64,000 nucleotides of DNA from JTS-RE9 sp964649195 (GTDB taxonomy: Bacteria; Planctomycetota; Phycisphaerae; Phycisphaerales; Phycisphaeraceae), in contig CAZYPK010000001.1 in assembly GCA_964649195.1 (NCBI GenBank), forward strand, positions 1 through 64,000, given 5' to 3'. The translations under genes were made by a program, and so were the position numbers. Below, piece after piece: positions 1 to 7,993 of the stretch. Within the stretch, counting starts at the first letter, position 1, and each line of letters starts with the position of its first letter. The notes under the pieces were generated by a model. That model saw nothing but the letters and a program-made list of their open reading frames with translations, ran no database searches and was not told the DNA's origin.

Positions 1-172
1 CCCTGGTCGGGCTCCCGACCAGGGTGACCAGGTCGAGCCCGTGGTTGCGCTCGACGATCTCGTGGGCCATCCGCCAGGTGGCCCGGGCGACGTCGTCGCG
101 ATCGAGCACCCGGGTGCGGGGGACGAACACGCCGCCGTAGGGCGGCGAGATGCGACGCTCTCTCTCGGCCAC
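1..172 (-). CDS. pyrR: PyrR-like pyrimidine regulator/uracil phosphoribosyltransferase, N-terminal fragment
   Basis: This is a gene start cut by the window edge. The 57 visible residues begin at a GTG that has AGGAG about six bases upstream. The stretch VLDRDDVARATWRMAHEIVE followed by RNHGLDLVTLVG matches the N-terminus of PyrR, where an 'ILD...RIAHEIIERN...LVGI.TRG' signature is typical. PyrR binds pyr-operon RNA and makes UMP from uracil and PRPP in some bacteria. The phosphoribosyl-binding part is not in the window. The gene belongs to the high-GC block that ends near 2.7 kb and is probably not from the same organism as the rest. The first 24 bases form a perfect 11-bp inverted repeat, which could be a contig-end artefact. 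Confidence 0.72.
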   Translation of the reverse strand, partial: MAERERRISPPYGGVFVPRTRVLDRDDVARATWRMAHEIVERNHGLDLVTLVGSPTR

Positions 173-252
173 TCTCACTCCTGCCGTGCGGGCCTCACCG
201 GACCCGCTTCACGGTCAGACACCGACCCTACACCGGCCGCCCATCCCCCGAA

Positions 253-295
253 CTTCGTGCACTTCGTGCCGCCTGTGACCCACACGTGCACGAAG
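253..295. repeat. Inverted repeat between GNAT gene and pyrR
   Basis: CTTCGTGCAC at 253-262 pairs perfectly with GTGCACGAAG at 286-295. It lies just past the end of the minus-strand GNAT gene and upstream of pyrR. It may be a terminator for the hydrolase/GNAT pair, but there is no T run. Confidence 0.5.
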
Positions 296-316
296 CTGGC
301 GGGGGGAGCGGGCGCG

Positions 317-871
317 TCAGGGGATGGGCGTGGGGCCGGCCCAGAGGTCGCGGGTGGCATCGGCGGTGCCGAGGCGCTGGAGTCCGATCCGCGCGGCCAC
401 CGCCTCCGACGCGCCGTTCTCTCGTCCGATGCGCGCCACGACCCGCTCCAGCCCGAGGTCCGACGTGGCCCACCCCAGGAGCAGGCCGGCCGCCGACGAG
501 GCGATGCCCCGACCCCGGTGCGCGGGCAGCACCCACCACCCGATCTCGACCTCGCGCCGCTCGCGATCGCCGGCACGGAGCACCAGGAGGGCGAGACCCA
601 CCTCGCCCCAGACCTCGTCGAGGGCGTCGACCGGAGCCACGGCGAGATCGAGCGAGAGCCCTGCGGCGACCCGAGCGTCGGCCCCACCGATCCAGCGCGC
701 CGCGTCTCGCGAGGCTCCCGCGCCGGGAACGGCCGCCTGGGCGGCCACGTCGGGTTCGGCCCAGGCCGCGGCGAGCACCGGAGCGTCCTCGACGCGCCAC
801 GGTCGGAGCGCGACGCCGGCCGTGGCGTCGATCAGCGGCGGATCGGGCCACGCGAACGTCGGTGCGATCAC
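317..871 (-). CDS. GNAT family N-acetyltransferase
   Basis: The 184-residue protein has the layout of RimJ/RimL-type acetyltransferases: an N-terminal strand GVALRPWRVEDAPVLAAAW, a central EIGWWVLPAHRGRGIASSA segment that carries the acetyl-CoA-binding R/Q-x-x-G-x-G/A signature, and a C-terminal VVARIGRENGASEAVAARIG strand-helix. The family moves acetyl groups from acetyl-CoA to amines, often N-terminal Ser/Ala, and the substrate here cannot be told. The GTG start overlaps the stop of the upstream hydrolase as GTGA, so the two genes are probably translationally coupled. It lies in the very GC-rich first 2.7 kb. Confidence 0.85.
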   Translation of the reverse strand: MIAPTFAWPDPPLIDATAGVALRPWRVEDAPVLAAAWAEPDVAAQAAVPGAGASRDAARWIGGADARVAAGLSLDLAVAPVDALDEVWGEVGLALLVLRAGDRERREVEIGWWVLPAHRGRGIASSAAGLLLGWATSDLGLERVVARIGRENGASEAVAARIGLQRLGTADATRDLWAGPTPIP

Positions 872-2445
872 CCTCCGACGACGAACGGCGGCGCCACGAT
901 GTCCTCGACGCAGGCCGGGGGCGACGAGGACGGGTCGCGCCAGAAGGCGTCGCGCGCCTCCTTGGTGCAGTCGTCGTAGGAGGCGACGCCGTGGCCGCCA
1001 CCGGGCACGGCGACGAACCGGGCGTCGGGCATGGCCTCGGCCTGGGCCTCGGACTCGGCGAAGGGGGTGATCGGGTCGAGCGTGCCGCCGTAGACCAGGG
1101 TCGGGACGTCGACGGTGACCTGCTGGGCGAAGGAGTCCTCGACGTGGGACGACGGCCACGACGAGCAGAACACCTGCGCCGAGTTGAGCGCGACCAGAGC
1201 ATCCTCGCCCACGTCCTGCAGCGCCGCTTGGGCGTCGACGCCCTCGAGCGACGCGCCCGAGTCGGCGCACTCCACGGAGTAGAACGCGCCCTCGGAGAGG
1301 TCGAGGAGACGGGGCACCCCCACGTCGACGAACTGCGGCACGATGCTGCGATCGCCCGCGGCGACGGCGCTGATGACGCTGGGCAGCAACGGGATGAGCT
1401 CGCTGTCGTAGAGGGCCGCGAACAGCCCGGCCCGCAGGTCGGTGCCGGTGAGGACGAAGTCGCGCTCGACCTCGGTGCCACCGACGCTGACCGTGGCGGT
1501 CAGCTCCTCGGGATCGGCGTCCATGGCGGCGACGGCATCGTCGAGCACGGCGCCCAGGTCGCCGTAGGCCTCGGCGCACGCGTCGTCGGCGGCGCAGGCC
1601 TCGACGAGACGGTCGAGCGCGGCCTGGGGCAGAGCCTGCGCCCGCTCCACGCCGCCGGCCTCGGGGGCGTACACGGAGTCGATGAGCAGCGACCGGACGC
1701 GGTCGGGATGCGTGCGGGCGTAGTCGAGGCCCAGGCGCGTGCCGTAGGAGCCGCCCCACAGGTTCCACTGCTCGACGCCGAAGGTCTCCCTCAGCACCTC
1801 GATGTCGTGCACCGAGGTCGGGGTGTCGTAGAGGTCGAGGTCGATCCCCTCGCCGATCAGCCGGTCGCGGCACGCCTCGACGGCGTCGACGTTGGTCTGC
1901 AGCTCGACGTCCCAGGGCTCCGCCGCGCCGATCGCGGTGAGGATCGCCTCCTCCTTCTCGGGGCAGTTCAGGCTGGGCGTCGATCGTCCGACGCCCCGCT
2001 GATCGAAGGCGATCACGTCGCGCTCGTCGAGGATCGGCAGCGCCATCAGGCCCGTCGGGGGGCTGCTCAGGGCGTCGCCGCCCGGGCCGCCGTGGAGGTA
2101 GAGCACCGGCTCGGCGGCGGGATCGCCCGCGCCGTGGATCCGCGCCACGGCGAGGGCCACCGGGTCGGAGTCGGGTCGCGCCGGATCCGAGGGCACCTCG
2201 ACGGTGCCGCAGGTGACCGTGACGCCGGTGGGCGCGTCGTCGGGCAGCTCCCACCAGCACGGCTCCTCGACCAGCGCGGAGGCCTCCGCCGCGGGCCAGG
2301 TGGTGGGCGCGGCCGGCTCGTCGTCCGACGAGGGGCTCGTGGCCTCCGCGGCGTCGTCGTCCGCGTCGGCTGCCGCGTCGTCGGAGGAGCATCCGGCGAG
2401 CACCACGAGGGCGACCACGGCGATCACGGCGAGGGAGCGACGCAT
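868..2445 (-). CDS. Secreted alpha/beta-hydrolase, tripeptidyl-aminopeptidase (S33/TAP) type, lipoprotein
   Basis: The 525-residue protein begins with a lipoprotein signal, MRRSLAVIAVVALVVLAGC, followed by an acidic linker. HGGPGG near 118-123 gives the oxyanion region and FDQRGVGRS follows it. The nucleophile elbow is GGSYGTR (Ser about 233). GGTLDPITP near 454-462 supplies the acid Asp (about 457) and GGGHG the His (about 485). This arrangement, with a C-terminal TAP-like part, is that of actinobacterial proline/tripeptidyl aminopeptidases, which cut short N-terminal peptides outside the cell. The exact substrate is unknown. The downstream GNAT gene overlaps by four bases. Actinobacterial composition sets it apart from everything after 2.7 kb. 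Confidence 0.88.
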   Translation of the reverse strand: MRRSLAVIAVVALVVLAGCSSDDAAADADDDAAEATSPSSDDEPAAPTTWPAAEASALVEEPCWWELPDDAPTGVTVTCGTVEVPSDPARPDSDPVALAVARIHGAGDPAAEPVLYLHGGPGGDALSSPPTGLMALPILDERDVIAFDQRGVGRSTPSLNCPEKEEAILTAIGAAEPWDVELQTNVDAVEACRDRLIGEGIDLDLYDTPTSVHDIEVLRETFGVEQWNLWGGSYGTRLGLDYARTHPDRVRSLLIDSVYAPEAGGVERAQALPQAALDRLVEACAADDACAEAYGDLGAVLDDAVAAMDADPEELTATVSVGGTEVERDFVLTGTDLRAGLFAALYDSELIPLLPSVISAVAAGDRSIVPQFVDVGVPRLLDLSEGAFYSVECADSGASLEGVDAQAALQDVGEDALVALNSAQVFCSSWPSSHVEDSFAQQVTVDVPTLVYGGTLDPITPFAESEAQAEAMPDARFVAVPGGGHGVASYDDCTKEARDAFWRDPSSSPPACVEDIVAPPFVVGG

Positions 2446-2540
2446 GGGCGCAGTGTCGCGCGCGCCGACGTGCCGACCCGGCGATCGCGGGCGTCGCGGC
2501 GAGCGACGCCACCCGTCGACGTGCCGGTGTACCGTCGCCC

Positions 2541-2711
2541 ATGCCCTGCGCACGTCGCTGTGGAGACCTCGTGCGGCCCGATGGCCGGGTCGCGGTCGCC
2601 GAGGCGGCGATCGGCGGCGCACGCGTGGGCAGGCTCGGCCGTGGCGCCGGGCAGCGCACCCGACGAGACCCTCCCCCCACCGCGGCGACGCGACGAGGTG
2701 CTCACCGATGA
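2541..2711 (+). CDS. Possible small coupled ORF before the contig join
   Basis: A 56-codon frame (MPCARRCGDLVRPDGRV...) ends in TGA overlapping the ATG at 2708 as ATGA, the pattern of a translationally coupled pair. The composition is that of the high-GC block. I do not recognise the product and no good ribosome site is visible, so it may be chance in GC-rich DNA. The rest of 2446-2707 shows nothing else I can name. Confidence 0.25.
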   Translation: MPCARRCGDLVRPDGRVAVAEAAIGGARVGRLGRGAGQRTRRDPPPTAATRRGAHR

Positions 2712-3430
2712 GCTACCCCCCCCCCCCGCCTGGCGACAAGATCGGCTGGCAGTGGGTCACGTTCGGCAACAGCGGCGTGCTCGCGCCCAACGAGGTGGCC
2801 GGACTCCCAGGCTACGCGCAGGCCAACTGGAACCCCGAAGGCGGCATCGGTCAGCACACCAGCGGCGGCCTGACCAACCTCGTCGATAACCTCGGCAACA
2901 CCACCACGCTCGATCTCGCCTGGACCACCGAAGGCAACGGCGGCTGGATCATGAGCAGCGCCTTGGCCGACCCCGACCAAAAACTCAACAACAACTTCCT
3001 CAACGTCCACGCAACCCTCAACATCTCCGAAATCCCCGACCACTTCGGAGAGGACGGCTACTCCGTCATCGTTTACTACAACAACAGCGATCCGACCAGC
3101 ATCTCCGACATCACCCTCGCCGGCATCTTCGATGACCTGGTCATCAAGCGGATCATCACCGGCGGCACCGCCCAGACGCGGTACGATGAGCACGGCTATC
3201 TGCTCGAGGAAGGTCTTTTGGACGGCCCGACCAACGTGATCATCTTCGAAGGTCTCAACGACCTGGGTTTCACCCTCTCGTTCGACACCGTATCGGGTAA
3301 CGGCAACAACGGCATCGCCGGCTTCCAGATCGTCAAGAACGCCACCGTTGTCGTCCCCGAACCGGCCACCATGCTGCTCATGAGCCTCGCCTCCTGCGGC
3401 TTCGCCATGATCCGCCGCCGCCGCGCCTGA
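2708..3430 (+). CDS. PEP-CTERM protein, C-terminal part, fused in frame to a foreign MSYPPPPP start
   Basis: The frame opens at 2708 with MSYPPPPPGD, a start typical of actinobacterial membrane proteins, preceded by GAGG. After the proline run (a C12 tract at 2716-2727) it turns into an unrelated secreted beta-rich domain, WVTFGNSGVLAPNEVAG onward. It ends in a clear PEP-CTERM tail: VPEPATMLLMSLASCGF, a hydrophobic helix, then IRRRRA. PEP-CTERM proteins are exported, recognised by an exosortase and usually anchored or released at the surface. This copy has no signal peptide of its own, as expected if its true 5' end was lost at an assembly join. The exosortase that would process it is at 11.3-13.4 kb. 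Treat the first ~10 residues as belonging to another genome. Confidence 0.8.
   Translation: MSYPPPPPGDKIGWQWVTFGNSGVLAPNEVAGLPGYAQANWNPEGGIGQHTSGGLTNLVDNLGNTTTLDLAWTTEGNGGWIMSSALADPDQKLNNNFLNVHATLNISEIPDHFGEDGYSVIVYYNNSDPTSISDITLAGIFDDLVIKRIITGGTAQTRYDEHGYLLEEGLLDGPTNVIIFEGLNDLGFTLSFDTVSGNGNNGIAGFQIVKNATVVVPEPATMLLMSLASCGFAMIRRRRA
2716..2727. other. C12 homopolymer, probable chimeric contig junction
   Basis: Twelve C bases separate DNA of about 75% GC in a sampled line (1021-1080) from DNA of about 58% GC (3001-3060). Gene style and codon use change at the same point. See findings. Confidence 0.7.
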
Positions 3431-3435
3431 CCCCC

Positions 3436-3457
3436 AGCCGCTTGCGGCGTAGCAACG
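3436..3457 (+). repeat. R1 dispersed palindromic repeat (GTAGC subtype)
   Basis: AGCCGCTTGCGGC followed by GTAGCAACG. The first 13 bases contain the perfect palindrome GCCGC-TT-GCGGC and the tail is asymmetric. It sits right after the PEP-CTERM stop. About 14 copies occur between 3.4 and 61.5 kb. Confidence 0.85.
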
Positions 3458-3495
3458 TCCATCGCAACTATTCAAAATCCCGAAAAAAACAACCG

Positions 3496-3528
3496 AAAGC
3501 GAGCGCCTTAAACCGCTCGCTTTTTTTT
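3496..3528. terminator. Rho-independent terminator, probably bidirectional
   Basis: AAAGCGAGCG pairs with CGCTCGCTTT in a 10-bp stem with an 8-base loop, followed by a run of T. An A-rich stretch on the other side would give T on the minus strand. It lies between the convergent PEP-CTERM and UspA genes, so it probably serves both. Confidence 0.85.
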
Positions 3529-3533
3529 CGCGC

Positions 3534-3977
3534 CTACACCGCACCCTTCCACTGGCTGGGGCAGACGAGCACGGGGATTTCCGACTGACGGAGGATGTTC
3601 GTCGCCACATCGCTGGCGAAGAGCCGTTTGAAGATCCCCTTGATGAACCCGTCACCGGCCAGGCCCAGCACGATCATCGTGCATTCCTGGGCCTTGGCGG
3701 TGTTGAGGATCGCCTTGGGCACATCATCGGAAAAGAGCATCAGCCCCTGCGATTGAACACCGGCTTCCGCCAGCCGTTCGGTCAGGAGTTTGATCGTCTC
3801 CTCGCCGCGCTGTTTGGAGTCGGATTCGTGTTCGTCCTCGTTCTGCACCTCGGCGACATGGGCGATGACCACATCCGACCCCAGCCGCTGCGCCAGGTCC
3901 ACAATCGGCGCAGCCAACCGCTCGCTTGCCCAGGGTGAACTGACCGCGACCAGTAATCGGCTCCCTGCCACTGCCAT
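3534..3977 (-). CDS. Universal stress protein, UspA family
   Basis: The 147 residues, read from MAVAGSRLLVAVSS, are a single Usp domain of usual length. A first beta-strand LLVAVSSPWASERLAAPIVD is followed by DVVIAHVAEVQNEDEHESDS. The C-terminal part MIVLGLAGDGFIKGIFKRLF plus ASDVATNILRQSEIPVLV resembles the G-x2-G-x9-G-S/T-type nucleotide-binding loop, though the glycine spacing is not exact, so ATP binding is uncertain. Usp proteins help cells survive stress and their direct activity is generally unclear. The gene faces the PEP-CTERM gene across a shared terminator. The start is a choice among several ATGs; this one places the first strand at the N-terminus as in the family. Confidence 0.8.
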   Translation of the reverse strand: MAVAGSRLLVAVSSPWASERLAAPIVDLAQRLGSDVVIAHVAEVQNEDEHESDSKQRGEETIKLLTERLAEAGVQSQGLMLFSDDVPKAILNTAKAQECTMIVLGLAGDGFIKGIFKRLFASDVATNILRQSEIPVLVCPSQWKGAV

Positions 3978-4078
3978 GCTCCCAAGAAGGCCCGGACCCC
4001 CGGAACCCCACAACCGCCGCGCTTGGCGCCAACGACCCGAAGAAACCATCATGATACCCCATTGACCGGCCAACCCCA

Positions 4079-4137
4079 AGCCGCTTGCGGCGTAGCACCA
4101 TACATCGGCCCCCCCAGCCGCTTGCGGCGTAGCACCG
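4079..4137 (+). repeat. Two R1 repeat copies
   Basis: Copies start at 4079 and 4116, both AGCCGCTTGCGGC plus GTAGCACC. The second shares about 45 bases, including the following GTCCATCGC, with the copy at 3436. The rest of 3978-4282 has no gene. Bases 4172-4243 resemble the right arm of the composite palindromes at 8.6 and 31.0 kb. Confidence 0.8.
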
Positions 4138-4282
4138 TCCATCGCGGTGATTCAGAACCCCCATCAATTTTGTCCGCTTCGCTTCGCTTCCGAGTTTGTT
4201 TGAGATTTGCATTTTGCGCTTTGGAACTTTTGCTTCCGCAACCCTTGCCCGCCCCGCCAACCCGCGATACGCTTTCGGACAT

Positions 4283-4356
<74 letters not shown>

Positions 4357-4421
4357 TTGAGGTCGGGGTGTGAGGATGCAGTCGTTGCCGGCTTCGCTCC
4401 GTATCTCTGGCGGCATCGGTT

Positions 4422-5756
4422 TCACCCGATGCCGTCGCGTTTCAAATCCTCCGCCTTCGCCAGATCCGCGACAGTGCCCGGCGGAAAGTCGTACCAGCCC
4501 GGGTCTTCGTAGCTGTCGAGTTTTTCGCGCACCTTCACGATCGTGAACATGCCGCCCATGGTGATGTAATCGAACTTGCCGCGTCCGCCGACCATCGGGA
4601 TCGAGTTCGCCGGCACAGGCATATGGCCCGCCTCGATGTGGATGCCGTGGTCGCCCATGCCGTGGTGCCCCATGGTCATGTAGCCCGGCAGAATCTTTGC
4701 AAGCCTTTCATCAATGTCGCCAAGTTCCATGCCGATGAGGTTGGGCACGCCGTGGCCCATCTGGTTCATCACGTGATGCGTCATGTGGCAGTGCATCGCC
4801 CAGTCGCCCGGCGCGTCGGCGATGAACTCCACGTCGCGCGTCGCGCCGGTGGGCACCAGCACCGTCGTCTCCGGCCACTGCCCGGCCACCGGAATCCGTC
4901 CGCCATCGGTCGCGGTCACCTTGAAGTAATAGCCATGCAGATGGATCGGATGATGATCCATCGCACTGAGATTGCCCAGCCGGATGCGCACTTTCTGATT
5001 GAGCTTGCAGACCAGCGGCACGGTGCCGGGGAAGGCTTTGCCGTTCATGGTGAGCAGGTTGAACTCGCTCATGGCGTTGGGGTCGGGCGTGGAGACGCCG
5101 ACGGGGATGGACCACTCGCTGAGCATGATGGCGAAGTCGCGATCGACGTGGTAATCCTCCGCGGGCTTTCGCGGATGTATGACGATCATGCCCAGCATGC
5201 CCATGGCCATCTGCGTCATTTCATCGTGATGCGAGTGGTACATGAAGGTGCCGTGCTGTCGCAGCGTGAATTCATATTTGAAGGTTTCGCCGGGCGCGAT
5301 GGAGCGCTGGGTGAGACCGCCGACGCCGTCCATGCCGCAGGGGAGGAAGATGCCGTGCCAGTGAATGGTGGTGGCGGCGGGGAGCTTGTTGGTGACGTAA
5401 ATGCGAAGGCGATCGCCTTCGATGGCTTCGATGGTCGGGCCGTGTACGCTGCCGTTGTATCCCCAGCAGTTGCCGGTGAGGCCGGGCGCGAATTCATGTT
5501 TCACCGGCTCGGCGATGATGTGTCCGACCTTGACGCCATCGACGATTTTCCAGGGCAGCGTGGAGCCGCCGGGCGTGATCACGGGTTGGTAATCCCTGCC
5601 CGCTTGGCCGGGGGGCAGGGCCGGTGCATCATCGCGCCCGCCGGAGTAGGAGGCGTTCCACTGCGGTGGATCATCAGCCGCCCGGGCCTGTGAAACGAGA
5701 GCGGCAGTGCCGGTGATCGCGGCACCGGTCATAAGCATCTTGCGTCGTGAGAGCAT
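4422..5756 (-). CDS. Tat-exported multicopper oxidase
   Basis: The 444-residue protein starts MLSRRKMLMTGAAITG, a twin-arginine-like export signal, with AAGGAG about eight bases before the ATG. All four copper-ligand motifs are present: IHWHG (132-134), YHSHH (174-176), HHPIHLHG (269-274) and MHCHMTHH (322-327), with met-rich sequence after it. Such enzymes oxidise a substrate with oxygen reduction to water; many in copper-resistance clusters oxidise Cu(I) or phenols. The His/Met-rich C-terminal part (HHGMGDHGIHIEAGHMP, 364-380) suggests extra copper binding. It is the last of a minus-strand group with a TolC-like channel, a metal-binding lipoprotein and a Cys/His-rich protein, which favours a metal-detoxification role in the periplasm. 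That role is inferred. Confidence 0.9.
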   Translation of the reverse strand: MLSRRKMLMTGAAITGTAALVSQARAADDPPQWNASYSGGRDDAPALPPGQAGRDYQPVITPGGSTLPWKIVDGVKVGHIIAEPVKHEFAPGLTGNCWGYNGSVHGPTIEAIEGDRLRIYVTNKLPAATTIHWHGIFLPCGMDGVGGLTQRSIAPGETFKYEFTLRQHGTFMYHSHHDEMTQMAMGMLGMIVIHPRKPAEDYHVDRDFAIMLSEWSIPVGVSTPDPNAMSEFNLLTMNGKAFPGTVPLVCKLNQKVRIRLGNLSAMDHHPIHLHGYYFKVTATDGGRIPVAGQWPETTVLVPTGATRDVEFIADAPGDWAMHCHMTHHVMNQMGHGVPNLIGMELGDIDERLAKILPGYMTMGHHGMGDHGIHIEAGHMPVPANSIPMVGGRGKFDYITMGGMFTIVKVREKLDSYEDPGWYDFPPGTVADLAKAEDLKRDGIG

Positions 5757-5802
5757 GGGGCGCTCCTTGATGTTGGGGAATGATGGAATCACCCCCGATG
5801 TA

Positions 5803-5823
5803 CGTTGCTACGCCGCAAGCGGC
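5803..5823 (-). repeat. R1 repeat copy
   Basis: CGTTGCTACGCCGCAAGCGG, the reverse complement of the GTAGC subtype, lies between the oxidase start and the TolC-like stop. Confidence 0.8.
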
Positions 5824-5848
5824 GGGGAGCTCATCCCTTCGTGCCTTC

Positions 5849-7204
5849 CTATTGTCCATCCGCTTCGCTCATCCGGCCGGCCAGCAGCAGGTCGAGTTGC
5901 GCCTTGGCTTTCCAGTAGTCGTGTACCGCCGCGATGTAGCGGCGATGGGCGTCGATGTGCTGCGTGCGGGTGACGAGCAATTGAAACACGCTCACCTGCA
6001 TCGCGTTGTATTGCAGCATCGTTTCCTTCACGATCCGATCGCGCAATGGCAGAATCTCATCGCGGTAGTGGATCGCCGTCTCCTGCGCCGCCACCAGCCG
6101 CAATCGCGCGGTGCGCGCCGCCGATCGCACCTGAACCGCCCTGGCGTAAAGCAGTTGTTGCTGTCTTCGAAGCTGGGCGTTGGCCGTGGCCACCTTCGCC
6201 TGCCCCTGATCAAAAATCGGCAGGGGTACCGCGATCGTCGGCCCGTTTTTCCAGCGCCCGTCATCACGCTCGCCGGCCACGCCCAGCTCCAATTCCTGCA
6301 CCAGCGAAGTGGAGCGCGTCAAACCGGCCTCCTCCGCCAGCGCCATCATTCGATGATGAATCGCAGCCAGTTCCAGGCTGCGGGTGACCGCCTTCTTTTC
6401 CAGGTCCGCCAGATCATCGAATTGATCGGGAATATCAGGCAGTTTTCTGGCGATGCGCCATTGCGTGTCATCACCCCAAAGCCCCATCAGGTTGGTCAGT
6501 TTTTCACGGTTCTCCTCGAGTGCCGCCTGTGCGGCGGCGACATCGAGCTTCGCCTGGGCCAACGAAGCCTGCTCGCCGGCGAGATCGACATTGCGCAGGT
6601 TGCCGGCCTTGTGCATCTTCCGGGCGAACTCATACGAAGCGTCGGCCGCCTCGAGATTCCGCCGATGCTCGGCGAGCGTCTGTTCATCAGCCTGCACCTG
6701 AAGAAAAGCCAGGTGGGTGGCGTGGGCCATGTCGAGCGCCCGGGCGGTGACATCGAGCTTCACCGCCTCGTACCGGGCGGTGGCGATGCGGGTGCGCAGC
6801 GGGATGAAAAAGACATCGAGAAAATCCTGCGCGACCCCGATGTCGATCATCGCGGACCCGCCGCCGGACGGGAAGAGCAGGGCCAGCTCGAACACGGGAT
6901 TTTTCAGAAGCCCGGCCTGCACCACCGCGGCCTGAGCGACGCCCAGTTCTTCATACGCGGCTTGAAGGTTACGATTGTTGAGCAGTGCAATCTGCTGAGC
7001 GCCGGCTGCGGTAAGCTCGCCGCTGAGAAGTTTTCGCACCGCTTCATCAGCCATGCGATCTTCCTCCGCACCGGTGCGCCACATCACGCGATGACCCGCC
7101 CGGCCATCGACCTGCGACATCACCTCATCGAACCCCGGCTGCACCGGCATCGTCTGGCAGCCGGCGAGCAGGGCGATGGTCAGTGGAAACATTCGTCGAA
7201 ACAT
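5849..7204 (-). CDS. Outer-membrane efflux channel lipoprotein, TolC/NodT family
   Basis: The 451-residue protein starts MFRRMFPLTIALLAGCQTMP, a lipoprotein signal with Cys at 16, preceded by AAAGG at a normal distance. The body is alpha-helical, with two related halves as in TolC-like proteins: around LLNNRNLQAAYEELGVAQAA in the first and NGPTIAVPLPIFDQGQAKVA, the usual 'G..l.iPlfd.g' signature, in the second. Family members trimerise into a channel across the outer membrane that serves inner-membrane pumps. No RND pump or membrane-fusion partner is visible in the window. Its position between a metal-binding lipoprotein and a multicopper oxidase suggests metal export, by inference. Confidence 0.88.
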   Translation of the reverse strand: MFRRMFPLTIALLAGCQTMPVQPGFDEVMSQVDGRAGHRVMWRTGAEEDRMADEAVRKLLSGELTAAGAQQIALLNNRNLQAAYEELGVAQAAVVQAGLLKNPVFELALLFPSGGGSAMIDIGVAQDFLDVFFIPLRTRIATARYEAVKLDVTARALDMAHATHLAFLQVQADEQTLAEHRRNLEAADASYEFARKMHKAGNLRNVDLAGEQASLAQAKLDVAAAQAALEENREKLTNLMGLWGDDTQWRIARKLPDIPDQFDDLADLEKKAVTRSLELAAIHHRMMALAEEAGLTRSTSLVQELELGVAGERDDGRWKNGPTIAVPLPIFDQGQAKVATANAQLRRQQQLLYARAVQVRSAARTARLRLVAAQETAIHYRDEILPLRDRIVKETMLQYNAMQVSVFQLLVTRTQHIDAHRRYIAAVHDYWKAKAQLDLLLAGRMSEADGQ

Positions 7205-7245
7205 GGGAGACCTTTGGGAAAAGGGGACAGGGGGTAGGGGGATTT

Positions 7246-7331
7246 GTAGCCGCAGCGTCCTCGCTGCGCGTCTGCGGAGCAGGGGATTTTGTAGCCGCAG
7301 CGTCCTCGCTGCGCGTCTGCGGAGCAGGGGA
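7246..7331 (+). repeat. R2 hairpin repeat, two tandem copies (period 45)
   Basis: GTAGCCGCAGCGTCCTCGCT begins at 7246 and again at 7291. Each copy contains the 7-bp stem CGCAGCG/CGCTGCG around loop TCCT. The same hairpin returns three times at 34.5 kb. Confidence 0.85.
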
Positions 7332-7341
7332 CAGGAATCAG

Positions 7342-7363
7342 AGCGAAGCCGCAAGCGGCTTGG
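7342..7363 (-). repeat. R1 repeat copy (TTCGC subtype)
   Basis: AGCGAAGCCGCAAGCGGCTT, in the spacer between the TolC-like and lipoprotein genes. Confidence 0.75.
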
Positions 7364-7410
7364 ACTTCCTGTTCCCTGTTCCCTGTTTTCCGTCTCCTGT
7401 CCTCTTGCCG

Positions 7411-7818
7411 TTACTTCTGCTTCGCCTTCACCGCATCATCGAACTTTTTGATGTATTTCGCGGTGTTCTGTTTGAATTCCTTTTCGCAGGCCTTGCAGCA
7501 GAGCATGATCTGCCGGCCTTCGTGGACGAAGCCGTAGGGTTTGCCCATGGCGTTGAGGTCTTCATCGGCAACGAGGCAGACGCTCAGCGGATAAGCGATG
7601 GGCTTTTCCCTGGGCGGTTCCACCTTGCTGGTCGCATGGCTGCCGTGGTCATGGGCTGCATGTGGATCAACCGTTCCTGCTTCTGCCCCTGCTCCTGCCG
7701 CTGACTTCGCGTCGGCATGGGCGGGATGGTCGGGTGTCAGCGATGCGGCGGTCGGTTCGCCGGCGCAGCCGAGGGTGGAGAGGGTGGCGGTGAGAACGAA
7801 AAGAGAGAGCGTTTTCAT
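7411..7818 (-). CDS. Putative metal-binding (TRASH/YHS-like) lipoprotein
   Basis: The 135-residue product opens with MKTLSLFVLTATLSTLGC, a lipoprotein signal, with AAGGAA eight bases before the ATG. A low-complexity Ala/His linker (HPAHADAKSAAG, DPHAAHDHGSH) follows. A compact domain from about 88 on, YPLSVCLVADEDLNAMGKPY then IMLCCKACEKEFKQN, has the Cys...Cys-Cys-x-x-Cys pattern of TRASH/YHS-like metal-sensing domains. Such domains bind copper or other thiophilic metals. The gene sits upstream of the TolC-like and multicopper oxidase genes on the same strand. Metal specificity cannot be read from sequence. Confidence 0.75.
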   Translation of the reverse strand: MKTLSLFVLTATLSTLGCAGEPTAASLTPDHPAHADAKSAAGAGAEAGTVDPHAAHDHGSHATSKVEPPREKPIAYPLSVCLVADEDLNAMGKPYGFVHEGRQIMLCCKACEKEFKQNTAKYIKKFDDAVKAKQK

Positions 7819-7916
7819 GGGTGAGTTTCCTTGAATGGTAAGAGGAATGTTCATATGGCCCCGGTTTTGGCCGGGGTGACGCTGCATGGTTGGTGGGGAG
7901 ACGCACAGTGGTTCCC

Positions 7917-7939
7917 GTTGCGAAGCCGCAAGCGGCTGG
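7917..7939 (-). repeat. R1 repeat copy (TTCGC subtype)
   Basis: GTTGCGAAGCCGCAAGCGGC, between the lipoprotein and the Cys/His-rich gene. Confidence 0.75.
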
Positions 7940-7993
7940 TTGCTTGGTTCCCCGGTTGAACGGGGAGTCGCACGATGTGAAATGGATGGAAAA

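Noticed and set aside
1..24. Terminator hairpin at the window start
   Set aside because: The 11-bp inverted repeat lies inside the pyrR reading frame and codes for expected PyrR residues, so it is coding coincidence or a contig-end artefact.
286..2889. Very long open frames on both strands across the first 2.9 kb, some over 700 codons
   Set aside because: They are side effects of very high GC. Their translations are Arg/Ala/Gly-rich with no motif, while the minus-strand hydrolase and GNAT show intact catalytic motifs and coupled starts.
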